From Ectopseudomonas composti (GTDB taxonomy: Bacteria > Pseudomonadota > Gammaproteobacteria > Pseudomonadales > Pseudomonadaceae), in assembly GCF_001567565.1 (NCBI RefSeq), contig NZ_LSSW01000020.1:238370-302369 (forward strand): a stretch of 64,000 nucleotides of DNA. The letters run 5' to 3'. Shown here piece after piece: positions 9,484 through 21,589 of the stretch (position 1 is the first letter of the stretch; every line of letters starts with the position of its first letter). The notes beneath the pieces were generated by a model. The model searched no databases. It saw nothing but the letters and a program-made list of their open reading frames with translations, and was not told the origin of the DNA. A program made the translations under genes and the position numbers.

Positions 9484-10800
9484 TTATACCGCGTCGCGCG
9501 GCAAAAGCAGGCCGAGCGGTAGCCGTACCCGCGCTTCAAGGCCGCCACCACTGCGGTTGCGCAGCTCGACGCTGCCCCCGTGCAGCGCCGCGATGCGTTT
9601 GACGATGGCCAGGCCCAGGCCGGTGCCACGCCCGCCACGGGCGCGATCCCCGCGAATGAAGGGGTTGAAGATGCTGTCGAGCTCGGCCGGGTCGATGCCG
9701 TTGCCACGATCCAGCACGCTCAGCACCACATAAGGCGCGCTGTGGTCACCGGCCAGGCTGGCCACCACCTCGACCGCGTCGCCACCGCCATGATTGAGGG
9801 CATTCTCCACCAGGTTGGTGAGCAGGCGTTTGGTCGACACCCGGCGCAGCGGAAACGGCGGGATCTCTTCCAGGCACAGACGCACCCGCTCGCTGCCCTG
9901 GTTGTAGGGCGCCAGCGTTTCGCGCACCAGCTCGGGGAAATCGGCCTCTTCCACCGGCTCGTCGCGACCGTCGCGGATAAAGGCGAGGAACTGATCGAGG
10001 ATGGCGTCCATATCTTCGATGTCGCGCACCATGTCTTCGGCCAGCTCGGAATCGTTGTCCATGAACTCCAGCGCCAGGCGCAGGCGCGTCAGCGGTGTGC
10101 GCAAGTCGTGGGAAACCCCGGCCAGCATCAATTCGCGCTCGCGCCCGGCCTGCTCGACGTCCTCGGCCATCTGATTGAAGGCGCGGTACACCTCGGTCAT
10201 CTCGCTCGGCGTATCGCTCACCGGCAGCCGTACGCTGCGCCCCTGGCCGAGCTGGCGCGCGGCGAAGACCAGTCGCTTGAGCGGCGCATTAAGCTGGCGC
10301 ACGAAGATCCAGGCCGCGGCCGTGGACAACAGGCCGATACCGAGGAACCAGCCGAGCACGCTCCAGATGCGCTGGCCACGCAACGGATGCGGATACATCG
10401 GCACCCGCACCCAGCCCTCGCCGAGACTCGGCGCACGCACCCACAGCGCCGGCGGCGTGGTCGCGCGCACGCGGGTTTCGGTATCCGGGCCGAGTTCGGT
10501 CTGCATCTGCCGCTGGAAAATTTCGCTGTAGGGCCAGTGCTGCTCGCTGGCCGGCACCTTGTCGCGCGGGATGCGCTTGAGCCCGGCGGCCTGAGCGATA
10601 TGGTCGCGGTCATCGGGGTTGGCCGCCCAGTAGGCGCGCAGGGTCAGCGCCGCGCCGTGGCTGTACTGGCGGTCGACCAGCACATCCTCGTTCATCATCA
10701 GATAAATGAGGGTCAGTGCCTTGGAAAACAGCACGACGACGAGCACCAGCCAGAGGGTGCGGGCGAAGAAGCTTTGCGGGAACCAGACAGGTGCCTTCAC
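9484..10800 (-). CDS. amgS: Sensor histidine kinase AmgS (EnvZ-type)
   Basis: AmgS is the inner-membrane sensor of the AmgRS envelope-stress system, which in P. aeruginosa responds to mistranslated membrane proteins and supports intrinsic aminoglycoside tolerance. The 438-residue protein has an N-terminal membrane helix (~12-36), a periplasmic region to ~145, a second helix (~146-168), HAMP, a HisKA box SHDLRTPLTRL with H231, and an ATPase domain with NLVENALNHG, DRGNGI and GRGTGLGLAIV boxes. It lies downstream of amgR in the same direction with an 85-base gap. All catalytic boxes are present. Confidence 0.92.
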   Translation of the reverse strand: MKAPVWFPQSFFARTLWLVLVVVLFSKALTLIYLMMNEDVLVDRQYSHGAALTLRAYWAANPDDRDHIAQAAGLKRIPRDKVPASEQHWPYSEIFQRQMQTELGPDTETRVRATTPPALWVRAPSLGEGWVRVPMYPHPLRGQRIWSVLGWFLGIGLLSTAAAWIFVRQLNAPLKRLVFAARQLGQGRSVRLPVSDTPSEMTEVYRAFNQMAEDVEQAGRERELMLAGVSHDLRTPLTRLRLALEFMDNDSELAEDMVRDIEDMDAILDQFLAFIRDGRDEPVEEADFPELVRETLAPYNQGSERVRLCLEEIPPFPLRRVSTKRLLTNLVENALNHGGGDAVEVVASLAGDHSAPYVVLSVLDRGNGIDPAELDSIFNPFIRGDRARGGRGTGLGLAIVKRIAALHGGSVELRNRSGGGLEARVRLPLGLLLPRDAV

Positions 10801-10885
10801 AAGCGACAGGCCTCACGCTTCGAGCTGCAAGAAAACGCCGCCCGCGCTGCAATCCAGGGCAGCTTGTGGCTCGTCGCTTGCTGCC

Positions 10886-11623
10886 TCACTTGTTGCCATC
10901 CGGCACGAAAACGTAGCCCACACCCCAGACGGTCTGGATATAGCGTGGTTTGGACGGGTCCGGCTCGATCAGGCGGCGCAGGCGGCTGATCTGCACGTCG
11001 ATGGAGCGCTCCAGCGCATCCCACTCGCGACCGCGTGCCAGGTTCATCAGCTTGTCGCGGGTCAGCGGCTCGCGTGCATGCTGCACCAGCGCCTTGAGCA
11101 CGGCGAACTCGCCGGTGGTGAGCATGTGCACTTCCTCGCCCTTCTTCAGCTCGCGGGTGGCCAGTGACAACTCGTACTCACCAAAGCTGACGCTCTCGTC
11201 CTCGCTACCCGGCGCGCCCGGCACCACCGGTGCCTGACGGCGCAGCACGGCCTTGATCCGCGCCAGCAGTTCACGCGGGTTGAAGGGCTTGGCCAGGTAA
11301 TCGTCAGCGCCCAGTTCCAGGCCCTGGATGCGACTGGACTCATCGCCCTTGGCAGTGAGCATGATGATCGGGATCTGGTTGTTCGACTCACGCAGGCGGC
11401 GGCAGGCAGACAGACCATCCTCGCCCGGGAGCATCAGGTCGAGGACCACTAGGTTGAACAGTTCGCGCGCCAGCAGACGATCCATCTGCTCGACGTTCTC
11501 CACCGCACGAACCCGGTAGCCCTGCTCGTCGAAGAAACGTTCGAGCAGGCGGCGCAGACGGGCGTCATCATCGACGATGAGAATCTTCTCGCCTTCGGCG
11601 GCAGGGGCAGCGGACTGGGTCAT
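10886..11623 (-). CDS. amgR: Response regulator AmgR (OmpR-type)
   Basis: This 245-residue OmpR/PhoB-family regulator pairs with AmgS. The receiver domain has the acidic pocket IVDDDAR, phospho-acceptor Asp in VVLDLMLPGEDG, and the switch Thr/Lys pair (MLTAKGDE and LAKPFNPREL). The C-terminal winged helix ends with VWGVGYVF, typical of the family. ATG 11623 starts MTQSAAPAAEGEKILIVDDD; the frame is open upstream to 11668 but adds only unsupported residues. It is divergent from tex. Confidence 0.94.
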   Translation of the reverse strand: MTQSAAPAAEGEKILIVDDDARLRRLLERFFDEQGYRVRAVENVEQMDRLLARELFNLVVLDLMLPGEDGLSACRRLRESNNQIPIIMLTAKGDESSRIQGLELGADDYLAKPFNPRELLARIKAVLRRQAPVVPGAPGSEDESVSFGEYELSLATRELKKGEEVHMLTTGEFAVLKALVQHAREPLTRDKLMNLARGREWDALERSIDVQISRLRRLIEPDPSKPRYIQTVWGVGYVFVPDGNK

Positions 11624-11754
11624 GGCGTCTCCTTGGACAGCCGTACTATGGACGGCAAGTGGCGGCATTATCGCTCAGGCGCATGCCTGGGCGCTTCAGC
11701 CATTGTTAGCAGATTTTTCCCCGAACGGTTCCCAGCATGAGCGGGTGCGGTGTT

Positions 11755-11760
11755 TATAAT
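11755..11760 (+). promoter_or_regulatory. Sigma-70 -10 element for tex
   Basis: A perfect TATAAT hexamer lies 68 bases upstream of the tex ATG in the amgR/tex divergent gap. No convincing -35 match is seen 17 bases upstream, so the promoter call rests on the -10 box and position only. Confidence 0.45.
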
Positions 11761-11827
11761 GCGCCGCTTTCGTGTCTGGCCGGCATTCCTGCCGCCACCC
11801 TGTCGCTCAGTGGGTAGCTTTATATTT

Positions 11828-14151
<2,324 letters not shown>

Positions 14152-14155
<4 letters not shown>

Positions 14156-14538
14156 GTACGGAAGCCAACGTCGGCGCCAGCAGCGCCTTTTCCCGCCTGC
14201 TCGGTCTGGAGATTCTCCAGGCCGGCGGCGGTGAGGCGCGCGTACGCCTGACCCTGACCGACGACCTGCGCAACCTGCACGGCAAGCTGCATGGCGGCGC
14301 GCTGTTCTCGCTGATCGACACCGCCATGGGCCAGGCCAGCCACAGCCTGGGCGACGGCGGCCCGAGCAGCGTGACCCTGGAGTGCAAGATCAACTACATC
14401 CGCCCGGTGTCCGAGGGCAGCGTGCTGTGCCATGCCAAGGTGTTGCACGCCGGACGCCGCACCCAGGTGGTCGAGGCCGAGGTGTTGCAGGGCGACAAAC
14501 TGGTCGCCAAGGCACAAGGCACCTTCGCCTGCGTGTAA
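14152..14538 (+). CDS. PaaI-family hotdog thioesterase
   Basis: This 128-residue single hotdog-fold protein probably hydrolyses an acyl-CoA. The signature [16 protein letters not shown] (near residue 46) is the HGG-x-D/E-type active-site helix of the PaaI/4HBT family. It overlaps the end of tex by 4 bases (ATGA), so the two are cotranscribed and probably coupled. The substrate is unknown. Confidence 0.88.
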
Positions 14539-14640
14539 TCGTCCGGGTTCGATCTCGTCTAACGTGAGAGCATCGTCGCCCCTTGCAGAGTGCAGGGGCG
14601 ATCCCCATATTGTGGCGACTGCCCAGTTAGGAATTGCATC

Positions 14641-16221
14641 TTGAGCAACCTTCTCTCACGCCGCCTGGCCCAGCTCGGCGAGCCGGCCAACCTGTCCCTG
14701 CTGGGTGAATGCCTGCACGGTATCGAGCGCGAATGCCTGCGTGTCGATCGTGACGGTCAACTGGCCCTGACCCCGCACCCGCAAGGGCTGGGTTCGGCAT
14801 TGACCCACACTCAGATCACCACCGATTACTCCGAGTCGCTGCTGGAGTTCATCACCGGCACGGCCACCGATCCAGCCGCCACCCTCGACGAACTGGAAAA
14901 CATCCACCGCTTCGCCTACGACAAGCTCGACGCTGAACTGCTGTGGAGCCCGTCGATGCCCTGCGCGCTGCCGGACGAAGAGACCATCCCCATCGCCCGC
15001 TACGGCAGCTCCAACATTGGCCGCCTCAAGTACGTGTACCGCAAGGGCCTGGCACTGCGTTACGGCAAGACCATGCAGTGCATCGCCGGCATCCACTACA
15101 ACTTCTCCCTGCCCGAGCAGCTGTGGCGACTGCAGCGCCAGGCCGAAGCCAGCACGCAGAGCGAGCGCGATTATCAATCGGCGCGCTATATCGCGCTGAT
15201 CCGCAATTTCCGCCGTTACAGCTGGCTGCTGATGTACCTGTTCGGTGCCTCCCCGGCGCTGGACAAGGGCTTCATGCGCGGCCGCCCGCATCAGCTGCAG
15301 GAGCTGGACCCCAGCACCTTGTACCTGCCCTACGCCACCAGCCTGCGCATGAGCGACCTGGGCTACCAGAGCAGCGCGCAGTCCGGTCTGACGCCCTGCT
15401 ACAACGACCTGGCCAGCTACACCGACAGCCTGCGCCTGGCAGTCGGCACGCCCTACCCGGCCTACGTCGAAGCCGGTACCAAGCGCGGCGACGAGTGGCT
15501 GCAGCTGAACACCAACATCCTGCAGATCGAGAACGAGTACTACTCGAGCATCCGCCCGAAACGCGTGACGCAAAGCGGTGAGCGCCCGATTCAGGCGCTG
15601 AGCAGCCGTGGCGTGCAGTACGTGGAAGTGCGCTGCCTGGACATCAACCCCTTCCTGCCGCTGGGTATCGACGTGGCGCAGGCGCGCTTCATCGACGCCT
15701 TCCTGCTGTTCTGCGCGCTGGAGGACAGCCCGCTGCTGGAAAACGGCGAGTGCAGCAGTTGCACCAGCAACTTCCTCAAGGTGGTCACGGAAGGACGCCG
15801 CCCCGGCCTGCACCTGCAGCAAGGCAACCAGCAGGTGGAACTCAAGGTCTGGGCCAGCGAGTTGCTCGAACGCATCCTGCCGCTGGCCGAACTGCTCGAC
15901 CGTAGCCAGGGCAACAACACGCATGTCGAGGCACTGGCGCAGCAACAGGCCAAGGTCGCGGATGTGGAAATGACGCCGTCGGCCCAGGTGCTGGCCGTTC
16001 TGCGTCAGGGCAAGAGCTTCACCGAGTTCGCCCTGCAGCAGAGCCTGCGCCACGCCGAGTACTTCCGTGGGCAGCCACTTGGCGCCGAACAGCAACAGGC
16101 CTTCGAACAGGCTGCGCATGATTCGCTGGCCGGCCAAGCGGAGCTGGAGGCGCAGCCCGAAGAGGATTTCGATGCCTTCGTTGCGGCCTACCAGGCGAGC
16201 ATCCTCACCCTGGCCGGGTAA
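14641..16221 (+). CDS. gshA: Glutamate-cysteine ligase
   Basis: This enzyme catalyses the first step of glutathione synthesis, joining glutamate and cysteine with ATP. The 526-residue protein is of the proteobacterial type 1 family, with [13 protein letters not shown] near the N-terminus, [12 protein letters not shown] (substrate pocket) and the conserved GIHYNFSLP stretch. I choose the TTG start at 14641 because it is preceded by TAGGAATT and produces [13 protein letters not shown], the start seen in Pseudomonas GshA; the ATG at 14590 would add 17 unlike residues. No frame defects are seen. Confidence 0.95.
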   Translation: MSNLLSRRLAQLGEPANLSLLGECLHGIERECLRVDRDGQLALTPHPQGLGSALTHTQITTDYSESLLEFITGTATDPAATLDELENIHRFAYDKLDAELLWSPSMPCALPDEETIPIARYGSSNIGRLKYVYRKGLALRYGKTMQCIAGIHYNFSLPEQLWRLQRQAEASTQSERDYQSARYIALIRNFRRYSWLLMYLFGASPALDKGFMRGRPHQLQELDPSTLYLPYATSLRMSDLGYQSSAQSGLTPCYNDLASYTDSLRLAVGTPYPAYVEAGTKRGDEWLQLNTNILQIENEYYSSIRPKRVTQSGERPIQALSSRGVQYVEVRCLDINPFLPLGIDVAQARFIDAFLLFCALEDSPLLENGECSSCTSNFLKVVTEGRRPGLHLQQGNQQVELKVWASELLERILPLAELLDRSQGNNTHVEALAQQQAKVADVEMTPSAQVLAVLRQGKSFTEFALQQSLRHAEYFRGQPLGAEQQQAFEQAAHDSLAGQAELEAQPEEDFDAFVAAYQASILTLAG

Positions 16222-16438
16222 AGCCAGCAGGGCCGCACACCCCCATGCCAATCAGGTTACGCGTGCTGCGCACGGCGCACGTGCGTAGCCTGGGTGTGCG
16301 CCACTGGACGGAAGATCGCGATTCGTCGACTGTGTCACAAAGCCAGCCAGCGGAGCAAAAGCCAGGATGGGCGGCCACCCCCGCACTCGCCCAGCCAGCT
16401 AGCATTGCCGGGTAAAGGACGATAGACGAGCAGCGCCC

Positions 16439-16630
16439 ATGGCCGATGACGCCACGCCGCAATGGAGCTTGGAAAGCCTGACCAAGGCCTACCAGCAAGG
16501 CTATATGGCCGGTCTCACCGGCCAGCCCAGAGCGCGCCAGCCGTACCCCGACGAAATCCCGGCAGCTGCCTGGGAGGCCGGCTGGGACGATGGCTTCGAA
16601 CAAATGCGCCTGCAGCAGCACAGCGCCTGA
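16439..16630 (+). CDS. Ribosome modulation factor family protein
   Basis: This 63-residue protein resembles RMF, which dimerises 70S ribosomes into inactive 100S particles in stationary phase. The core AYQQGYMAGLTGQ...PYP...AAWEAGWDDGFEQM matches the GYxAG...W..GW spacing of RMF, but the basic N-terminus of E. coli RMF is missing and the protein is acidic overall. It stands alone between gshA and argA, about 220 bases after gshA, so it probably has its own promoter. It may be an RMF-like paralogue rather than the true hibernation factor. Confidence 0.75.
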   Translation: MADDATPQWSLESLTKAYQQGYMAGLTGQPRARQPYPDEIPAAAWEAGWDDGFEQMRLQQHSA

Positions 16631-16657
16631 CGAACAATTGCGATTGCCATCAATTCC

Positions 16658-16719
16658 GTAGGAGCGGCTGGGCGGCATTCCGCTTCAGCCGCGAAGCTCG
16701 CGGATAAATCCGCTCCTAC
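16658..16719. repeat. Pseudomonas REP palindrome (GTAGGAGCGG)
   Basis: A ~62-base imperfect palindrome beginning GTAGGAGCGGCTGGG and ending ATCCGCTCCTAC lies between the converging RMF-like gene and argA. The same type occurs at 34980-35037 and 58329-58394. The GTAGGAGCGG/CCGCTCCTAC ends mark the classical Pseudomonas REP family, distinct from the GGGGACAGACC hairpins at 60.9-64.0 kb. Confidence 0.85.
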
Positions 16720-16743
16720 AGTTCGCTGGACAGACGCTGCAGC

Positions 16744-18042
16744 CTACAACGCCTTCTCGAACACCTTGGAATTGCGCTGATAGTTGTACAGCGACGCCCG
16801 CGCAGTGGGCATGCGCTCGACACTGCTGGGTTCGAAGCCGCGCTCGCGGAACCAGTGGGCAGTGCGGGTGGTGAGCACGAACAGGGTCTTGATCCCCTGC
16901 GCCCGCGCCCGCGCCTCGATGCGTTCGAGCAACTCGTCACCACGGCCGCCGTGACGGTAGTCGGGATTGACTGCCAGGCAGGCCAATTCGCCACAGTCCG
17001 AGTCGGCGATGGGATACAGCGCCGCACAGGCGATGATCAGGCCCTCGCGCTCGACGATGCTGAACTGTTCGATCTCGCGCTCCAGCACCTCACGCGAACG
17101 GCGCACCAGAATGCCCTGCTCCTCCAGCGGGCTGATCAGTTCGATCAGGCCGCCAACATCCTCGATGCTCGCCTCACGCAACGACTCGAACTGCTCCTGC
17201 GCCACCAGGGTGCCATTGCCGGTGCGAGTGAACAGTTCGCTAAGCAGCGCACCATCGGTGGCGTAGCTGACGATATGACTGCGCTTGACCCCGCCTCGGC
17301 AAGCCTCGGCGGCGGCATCGAGCAACTCGCCCTGGTAGTTGCTGCCCAGGCGCGCCAGGTGCGCCGGCACCTGCTGCGGACGCAGTTCGCGCACCAGCTT
17401 GCCGTTGTCGTCGAGCAGACCGTCCTCGGCGCCGAACAGCAGCAGTTTGTCCGCGCCCAGGTCGATGGCGGCGCGGGTGGCGACGTCCTCACAGGCCAGG
17501 TTGAAGATTTCCCCGGTGGGCGAATAGCCCAGCGGTGACAGCAGCACGATGCTGCGCTCGTCGAGCTGGCGATTGATGCCCTTGCGGTCGATGCGGCGCA
17601 CTTCGCCGGTGTGGTGATAGTCGACGCCATCGACCACGCCGATCGGCCGTGCAGTGACGAAGTTGCCGCTGGTCAGACGCAGGCGCGAGCCCTGCATCGG
17701 CGAGGCGGCCATGTCCATCGACAGGCGCGCTTCGATGGCGATACGCAAGTGGCCGACGGCGTCGATCACGCACTCCAGGGTGGGCGCGTCGGTGATTCGC
17801 AGGTCACGGTGGTAATGCGGGGTCAGGCCACGGGCAGCGAGACGCATCTCGATCTGCGGACGCGAACCGTGCACCAGCACCAGGCGCACGCCCAGGCTAT
17901 GCAACAGCACCAGGTCGTGGACGATATTGGCGAAATTGGGGTGGGCAACGCCCTCTCCCGGCAGCATGACCACGAAGGTGCAGTCGCGGTGGGCGTTGAT
18001 GTAAGGCGAAGCGTGGCGTAACCAGGTGACGTAGTCGTGCAT
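16744..18042 (-). CDS. argA: Amino-acid N-acetyltransferase ArgA
   Basis: ArgA makes N-acetylglutamate from glutamate and acetyl-CoA, the first step of arginine synthesis. The 432-residue protein has an N-terminal amino-acid-kinase-like regulatory domain (VVMLPGEG, VLVHGSRPQIE) and a C-terminal GNAT domain (ACLAVNPDYRHGGRGDELL, the acetyl-CoA loop, near residue 370). ATG 18042 (MHDYVTWLRHASPYINAHRD) matches known homologues; a TTG two codons upstream is possible but less likely. The gene lies directly downstream of argE in the same direction, 65 bases away. Confidence 0.96.
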   Translation of the reverse strand: MHDYVTWLRHASPYINAHRDCTFVVMLPGEGVAHPNFANIVHDLVLLHSLGVRLVLVHGSRPQIEMRLAARGLTPHYHRDLRITDAPTLECVIDAVGHLRIAIEARLSMDMAASPMQGSRLRLTSGNFVTARPIGVVDGVDYHHTGEVRRIDRKGINRQLDERSIVLLSPLGYSPTGEIFNLACEDVATRAAIDLGADKLLLFGAEDGLLDDNGKLVRELRPQQVPAHLARLGSNYQGELLDAAAEACRGGVKRSHIVSYATDGALLSELFTRTGNGTLVAQEQFESLREASIEDVGGLIELISPLEEQGILVRRSREVLEREIEQFSIVEREGLIIACAALYPIADSDCGELACLAVNPDYRHGGRGDELLERIEARARAQGIKTLFVLTTRTAHWFRERGFEPSSVERMPTARASLYNYQRNSKVFEKAL

Positions 18043-18107
18043 GAGCAATCCATTAGCGTCGAGACGTTAGACGGGCATGGCCGTCGTGTTCGGTTAAAGA
18101 GTCGCTC

Positions 18108-19274
18108 TCATCGTCGCTGCACGTCGTCACTCCGGGTCAGGCAGTAGTGTTGGATCAATTGGCGCAGCAGCGCCACAGTAGGTTCGATGCGGGCCAGCTC
18201 CAGGTGTTCCCCGGGCTGGTGGGCACAGTCGATATCACCGGGGCCGAGCACCAGGGTCTCGCAGCCAAGTTGCTGAAGATAAGGCGCTTCGGTACCGAAT
18301 GCCACCGCCTGGGCCGTGTGTCCGGTCAAGCGCTCGGCCACCCGCACCAGCTCCGCATCCGCGCTCTGCTCGAACGGCGGCACGGCGGGGAACAGCGGAC
18401 CGTAGTCGATACGCACCTGATGCTTGAGCGCCAGCGGTTGCAGCTTGCCGCGAATCGCTTCGCGCAGCACATCAGGATCCATACCAGGCAGCGGGCGCAG
18501 ATCGAACTCCAGCGCACACTGGCCGCAGATGCGGTTGGGATTGTCACCGCCATGGATGCAGCCCAGGTTCAGCGTCGGCTGCGGCACGCTGAATTGCGGG
18601 TTGTTGAACTCGCGCTGCCACTGCGCGCGCAGGCCGCGCAGCTCACCCATCACGTCCTGCATGGCCTCCAGGGCGCTATGCCCGAGGGCCGGGTCGGAGG
18701 AATGGCCACTCTGCCCGAGAATATCGACGCGTTCCATCATCACGCCCTTGTGCAGGCGGATCGGCTTGAGGCCGGTCGGCTCACCGATCACCGCCGCGCG
18801 GCCGAGCGGACGGCCGGCCTCGGCCAGAGCACGGGCACCGGCCATGGAGCTTTCCTCGTCGCAGGTGGCGAGGATCAGCAGCGGTTGCTTGAAGGGCTGA
18901 TCGAGCAGCGGCCGCACGGCCTCGATGGCCAGGGCGAAGAACCCCTTCATGTCGCAACTCCCGAGGCCGACCCAACGGTCGCCGACTTCGGTCAGCTTGA
19001 GTGGGTCGCTCTGCCACAGGGCGGCGTCGAAGGGTACGGTGTCACTGTGACCGGCCAACACCAGGCCGCCTGGGCCGGAGCCATAGCTGGCAAGCAGGTT
19101 GAATTTTCCGGGCGCGATCTGCTGGGTTTCGCAGGTAAAGCCCAGATCGCCGAGCCAGGCAGCGAGCAGCTCGATGACAGGCGCGTTGCTCTGGTCCCAA
19201 TTGGGCTGGGTGCAGCTCACCGATGGCGCTGCAATCAGCGCAGCGAACTGCTCTTGAAAGGACGGCAGGGGCAT
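18108..19274 (-). CDS. argE: Acetylornithine deacetylase
   Basis: ArgE hydrolyses N-acetylornithine to ornithine and acetate in the linear arginine pathway. The 388-residue M20 metallopeptidase-family protein has the first metal motif GHSDTVPFD, CDMKGFFA (bridging Asp), CDEESSMAGA (catalytic Glu), and the dimerisation domain in the middle (GQSGHSSDPALGHSALEAM). ATG 19274 follows GGAG at the right distance; the frame opens earlier at 19313. Having both argA and argE here matches Pseudomonas, which also carries argJ elsewhere. Confidence 0.92.
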   Translation of the reverse strand: MPLPSFQEQFAALIAAPSVSCTQPNWDQSNAPVIELLAAWLGDLGFTCETQQIAPGKFNLLASYGSGPGGLVLAGHSDTVPFDAALWQSDPLKLTEVGDRWVGLGSCDMKGFFALAIEAVRPLLDQPFKQPLLILATCDEESSMAGARALAEAGRPLGRAAVIGEPTGLKPIRLHKGVMMERVDILGQSGHSSDPALGHSALEAMQDVMGELRGLRAQWQREFNNPQFSVPQPTLNLGCIHGGDNPNRICGQCALEFDLRPLPGMDPDVLREAIRGKLQPLALKHQVRIDYGPLFPAVPPFEQSADAELVRVAERLTGHTAQAVAFGTEAPYLQQLGCETLVLGPGDIDCAHQPGEHLELARIEPTVALLRQLIQHYCLTRSDDVQRR

Positions 19275-19324
19275 CGGCGATCTCCAAAAAACGATGCCCC
19301 ATGATAGGGGCATCGAACCTCAGA

Positions 19325-19464
19325 GGGCACCTCTAAAAACTACCTACGTTGTCATAGCGGCGTTGAAAGCAGGCTCAGAATGCTCATTTACAACTCGTAA
19401 ACTGCGCTTCTTCGCCTGCCTTCTCCTTGCGCCGACCGCCTCGCCTACATTTTTAGAGGCACCC
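19325..19464 (-). repeat. Structured intergenic element, copy 1
   Basis: A ~140-base imperfect palindrome lies between pit (its stop is 25 bases away) and argE. Outer arms are GGGCACCTCTAAAAA and TTTTTAGAGGCACCC; an inner stem pairs GCAGGC (19369-19374) with GCCTGC (19414-19419); the tip pairs TTTAC (19387-19391) with GTAAA (19397-19401). The core GGCTCAGAATGCTCAT and the CGCCTCGCCTAC flank recur in the element at 41621-41740, where stem bases differ but pairing is kept. No ORF is supported inside. It may be an untranslated RNA structure or a MITE-like repeat; strand is given as that of the flanking genes. Confidence 0.75.
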
Positions 19465-19488
19465 TGACGTGAAACCGCCGAAGTGGAA

Positions 19489-20760
19489 TCAGACCCCGCC
19501 GAACAGCGCGCGCAGAATGAAGAAGAAGAAGATCGAGAGGATCGCACCGGCCGGCAGGGTGATGATCCAGGACAGGAAGATCTTGCCGATCATGCCCAGG
19601 TTCAAAGCACCGATACCACGCGCCAGGCCGACGCCGAGGATGGCCCCCACCAGGGTGTGGGTGGTAGACACCGGCAGGCCCAGGCCCGAGGCGCTGACCA
19701 CGGTGGTGGCAGCGGCCAGTTCTGCAGCGAAACCACGGCTGGGGGTCAGCTCGGTGATTTCCTTGCCGATGGTGGCGATGACCTTGTAACCGTAGGTGGC
19801 CAGGCCAACCACGATGCCCAGCGCGCCCAGCAGCAGGATCCAGCCTGGCACCAGCGACTTCTCGCCAGCGGCGAGTTCACCACCGCTCTGGATCACACCG
19901 ACGATGGCCGCCAGCGGACCAACGGCATTGGCCACGTCATTGGAGCCGTGAGCGAAAGCCATGGAGCAGGCGGTGAAGATCATCAGGATGGCGAACACCT
20001 TCTCCACACTGGAGAAGTGGAAGGCCTTGTCAGCCTCGGCATCGACATGGATGCGGCTCAGCAGCGCGATACCGATCAGCATGACCAGCACGCCGATCCC
20101 GATCGAAAGCATGAAGCCCTCGGTGCTGGAGAGGTCCAGACCAACGTGCTTGAGGCCCTTGGTCATGGTCATCAGCGAAATCATGAAGCCGGTGATGAAC
20201 ATGTACAGCGGCACGTAGCGCTTGGCGTTCATGAAGGGGTTGTCGGTATCGATGATCAGTTTCTGCACACTGACGAACAGGCAGAAGGAGATGATCCCGG
20301 CAAGCATCGGCGTGACCACCCAGCTGGCCACGATGGGGCCGACGCCGCTCCAGTGCACGGCATCCATCGACACACCGGCGGCGGCGAAGCCGATCACCGC
20401 ACCGACGATGGTATGGGTGGTGGACACCGGCCAGCCGCGCATCGAGGCCACCAGCAGCCAGGTGCCCGCCGCCAGCAACGCCGACATCATGCCCAGCACC
20501 ATGAGATTGGGGCTGATCAGATTGGCATCGACGATGCCGTTCTTGATGGTTTCGGTCACCTGGCCACCGGCCAGATAGGCACCGGCGAACTCGAAGACCA
20601 TGGCGATGATGATCGCCTGTTTGATGGTAAGTGCACGCGAGCCAACGGATGTACCCATAGCATTGGCTACATCGTTGGCTCCAACACCCCAGGCCATGAA
20701 AAAACCGAAAAGGCAGGCAAGAACGAGCAGCACCAGCCCGTAGTCCGCAATCAGAGACAT
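19489..20760 (-). CDS. pit: Pit-family inorganic phosphate transporter
   Basis: This low-affinity phosphate permease moves metal-phosphate driven by the proton gradient. The 423-residue, multi-helix protein has the two inverted PiT repeats, each with its signature: GVGANDVANAMGTSVGSRAL near residue 25 and AHGSNDVANAVGPLAA in the second half, plus GLPVSTTHTLVGAILGVG. ATG 20760 (MSLIADYGLVLLVLACL) is preferred; GTG 20793 would add 11 residues. It is cotranscribed with the DUF47 gene 39 bases upstream, the usual pairing for PiT carriers. Confidence 0.92.
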   Translation of the reverse strand: MSLIADYGLVLLVLACLFGFFMAWGVGANDVANAMGTSVGSRALTIKQAIIIAMVFEFAGAYLAGGQVTETIKNGIVDANLISPNLMVLGMMSALLAAGTWLLVASMRGWPVSTTHTIVGAVIGFAAAGVSMDAVHWSGVGPIVASWVVTPMLAGIISFCLFVSVQKLIIDTDNPFMNAKRYVPLYMFITGFMISLMTMTKGLKHVGLDLSSTEGFMLSIGIGVLVMLIGIALLSRIHVDAEADKAFHFSSVEKVFAILMIFTACSMAFAHGSNDVANAVGPLAAIVGVIQSGGELAAGEKSLVPGWILLLGALGIVVGLATYGYKVIATIGKEITELTPSRGFAAELAAATTVVSASGLGLPVSTTHTLVGAILGVGLARGIGALNLGMIGKIFLSWIITLPAGAILSIFFFFILRALFGGV

Positions 20761-20799
20761 AAAATAAGTTTCCGTAGATCCCAGAAAGGACACTGGCGC

Positions 20800-21477
20800 T
20801 TAGCGCGCCAGCAGTTGTTCCAGTCGGTTGCCCACTCGTTGGGCACGGTCGGCGACATCGCCGACCCAGTCGATGATCTGATAGAGGAACATCACATCGA
20901 CCGGGGGAAGGTCCTTCTCCAGCTTGAACAGGTTGCGGCGCACCTCGATCTGCAGGCGATCGGTATCGTTTTCGATCGAACCGAGCTCCTCGATCAGGGT
21001 TTCCACAAGCACAGCTTCACGGCCGGCGAAACCGGTCTCGAGCAGCTCATCCAGTTCGTTCATTGCCTTCAGCGCCTGGGCGCTGGCGTCCACGCTGCGC
21101 TGCACGTAGGTACGCATCAGCGGCTGCAGCGGCTGTGGAATGGCCATCTGCCGGCCAAGCATGAGGCCGGCGATGTCCTTGGCACGGTTGGCGACTTTGT
21201 CCTGTACACTGAGCAGTTCCAGCAGGTCCGAACGCGGCACCGGCAGGAACAGGCTCTTGGGCAGGTGCAGACGTACGCTTTTCTTCAGCTTGTCCGCTTC
21301 GTGCTCCAGCCGGGACATCTCCTGTTGTACCTGTTCCACCTTGGCCCAATCCTCGGCCATCACGGCTTCGAAGAAAGGCACCAGGTTCGCCGCGCACTCA
21401 TGGGCCTTGGCGATATGCTGTTGCATCGGGCCGATGGGTGAACGGCCGAACAGGCTGACAAAGGGATTGATAGGCAT
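20800..21477 (-). CDS. DUF47 (PhoU-like) Pit accessory protein
   Basis: This 225-residue helical protein of the DUF47/TIGR00153 family is commonly encoded next to PiT phosphate carriers and thought to regulate them. It starts MPINPFVSLFGRSPIGPMQQH and contains long amphipathic helices with repeated ExxxD motifs (SRLEHEADKLKKSV; SIENDTDRLQIEVR) typical of PhoU-like metal-binding bundles. ATG 21477 is the first start of the conserved region; an earlier in-frame start at 21540 adds unlike residues. It is first gene of the two-gene pit unit. Confidence 0.88.
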   Translation of the reverse strand: MPINPFVSLFGRSPIGPMQQHIAKAHECAANLVPFFEAVMAEDWAKVEQVQQEMSRLEHEADKLKKSVRLHLPKSLFLPVPRSDLLELLSVQDKVANRAKDIAGLMLGRQMAIPQPLQPLMRTYVQRSVDASAQALKAMNELDELLETGFAGREAVLVETLIEELGSIENDTDRLQIEVRRNLFKLEKDLPPVDVMFLYQIIDWVGDVADRAQRVGNRLEQLLAR

Positions 21478-21589
21478 AGGGTAAGCCCCCGTTTTGAGAA
21501 GGCCGCAAGTATAGGGACCGGCTTCGTCATCCGCCAGCACGCGTCATCGGTCTGTCACATTTTCATAAAAGGCTATCTAGCTCTCCACC

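Noticed and set aside
19483..21441. A 652-codon plus-strand frame antisense to pit and its DUF47 partner
   Set aside because: Composition is D/H/G/Q-rich without domains, and it crosses two genes that match known families on the opposite strand.
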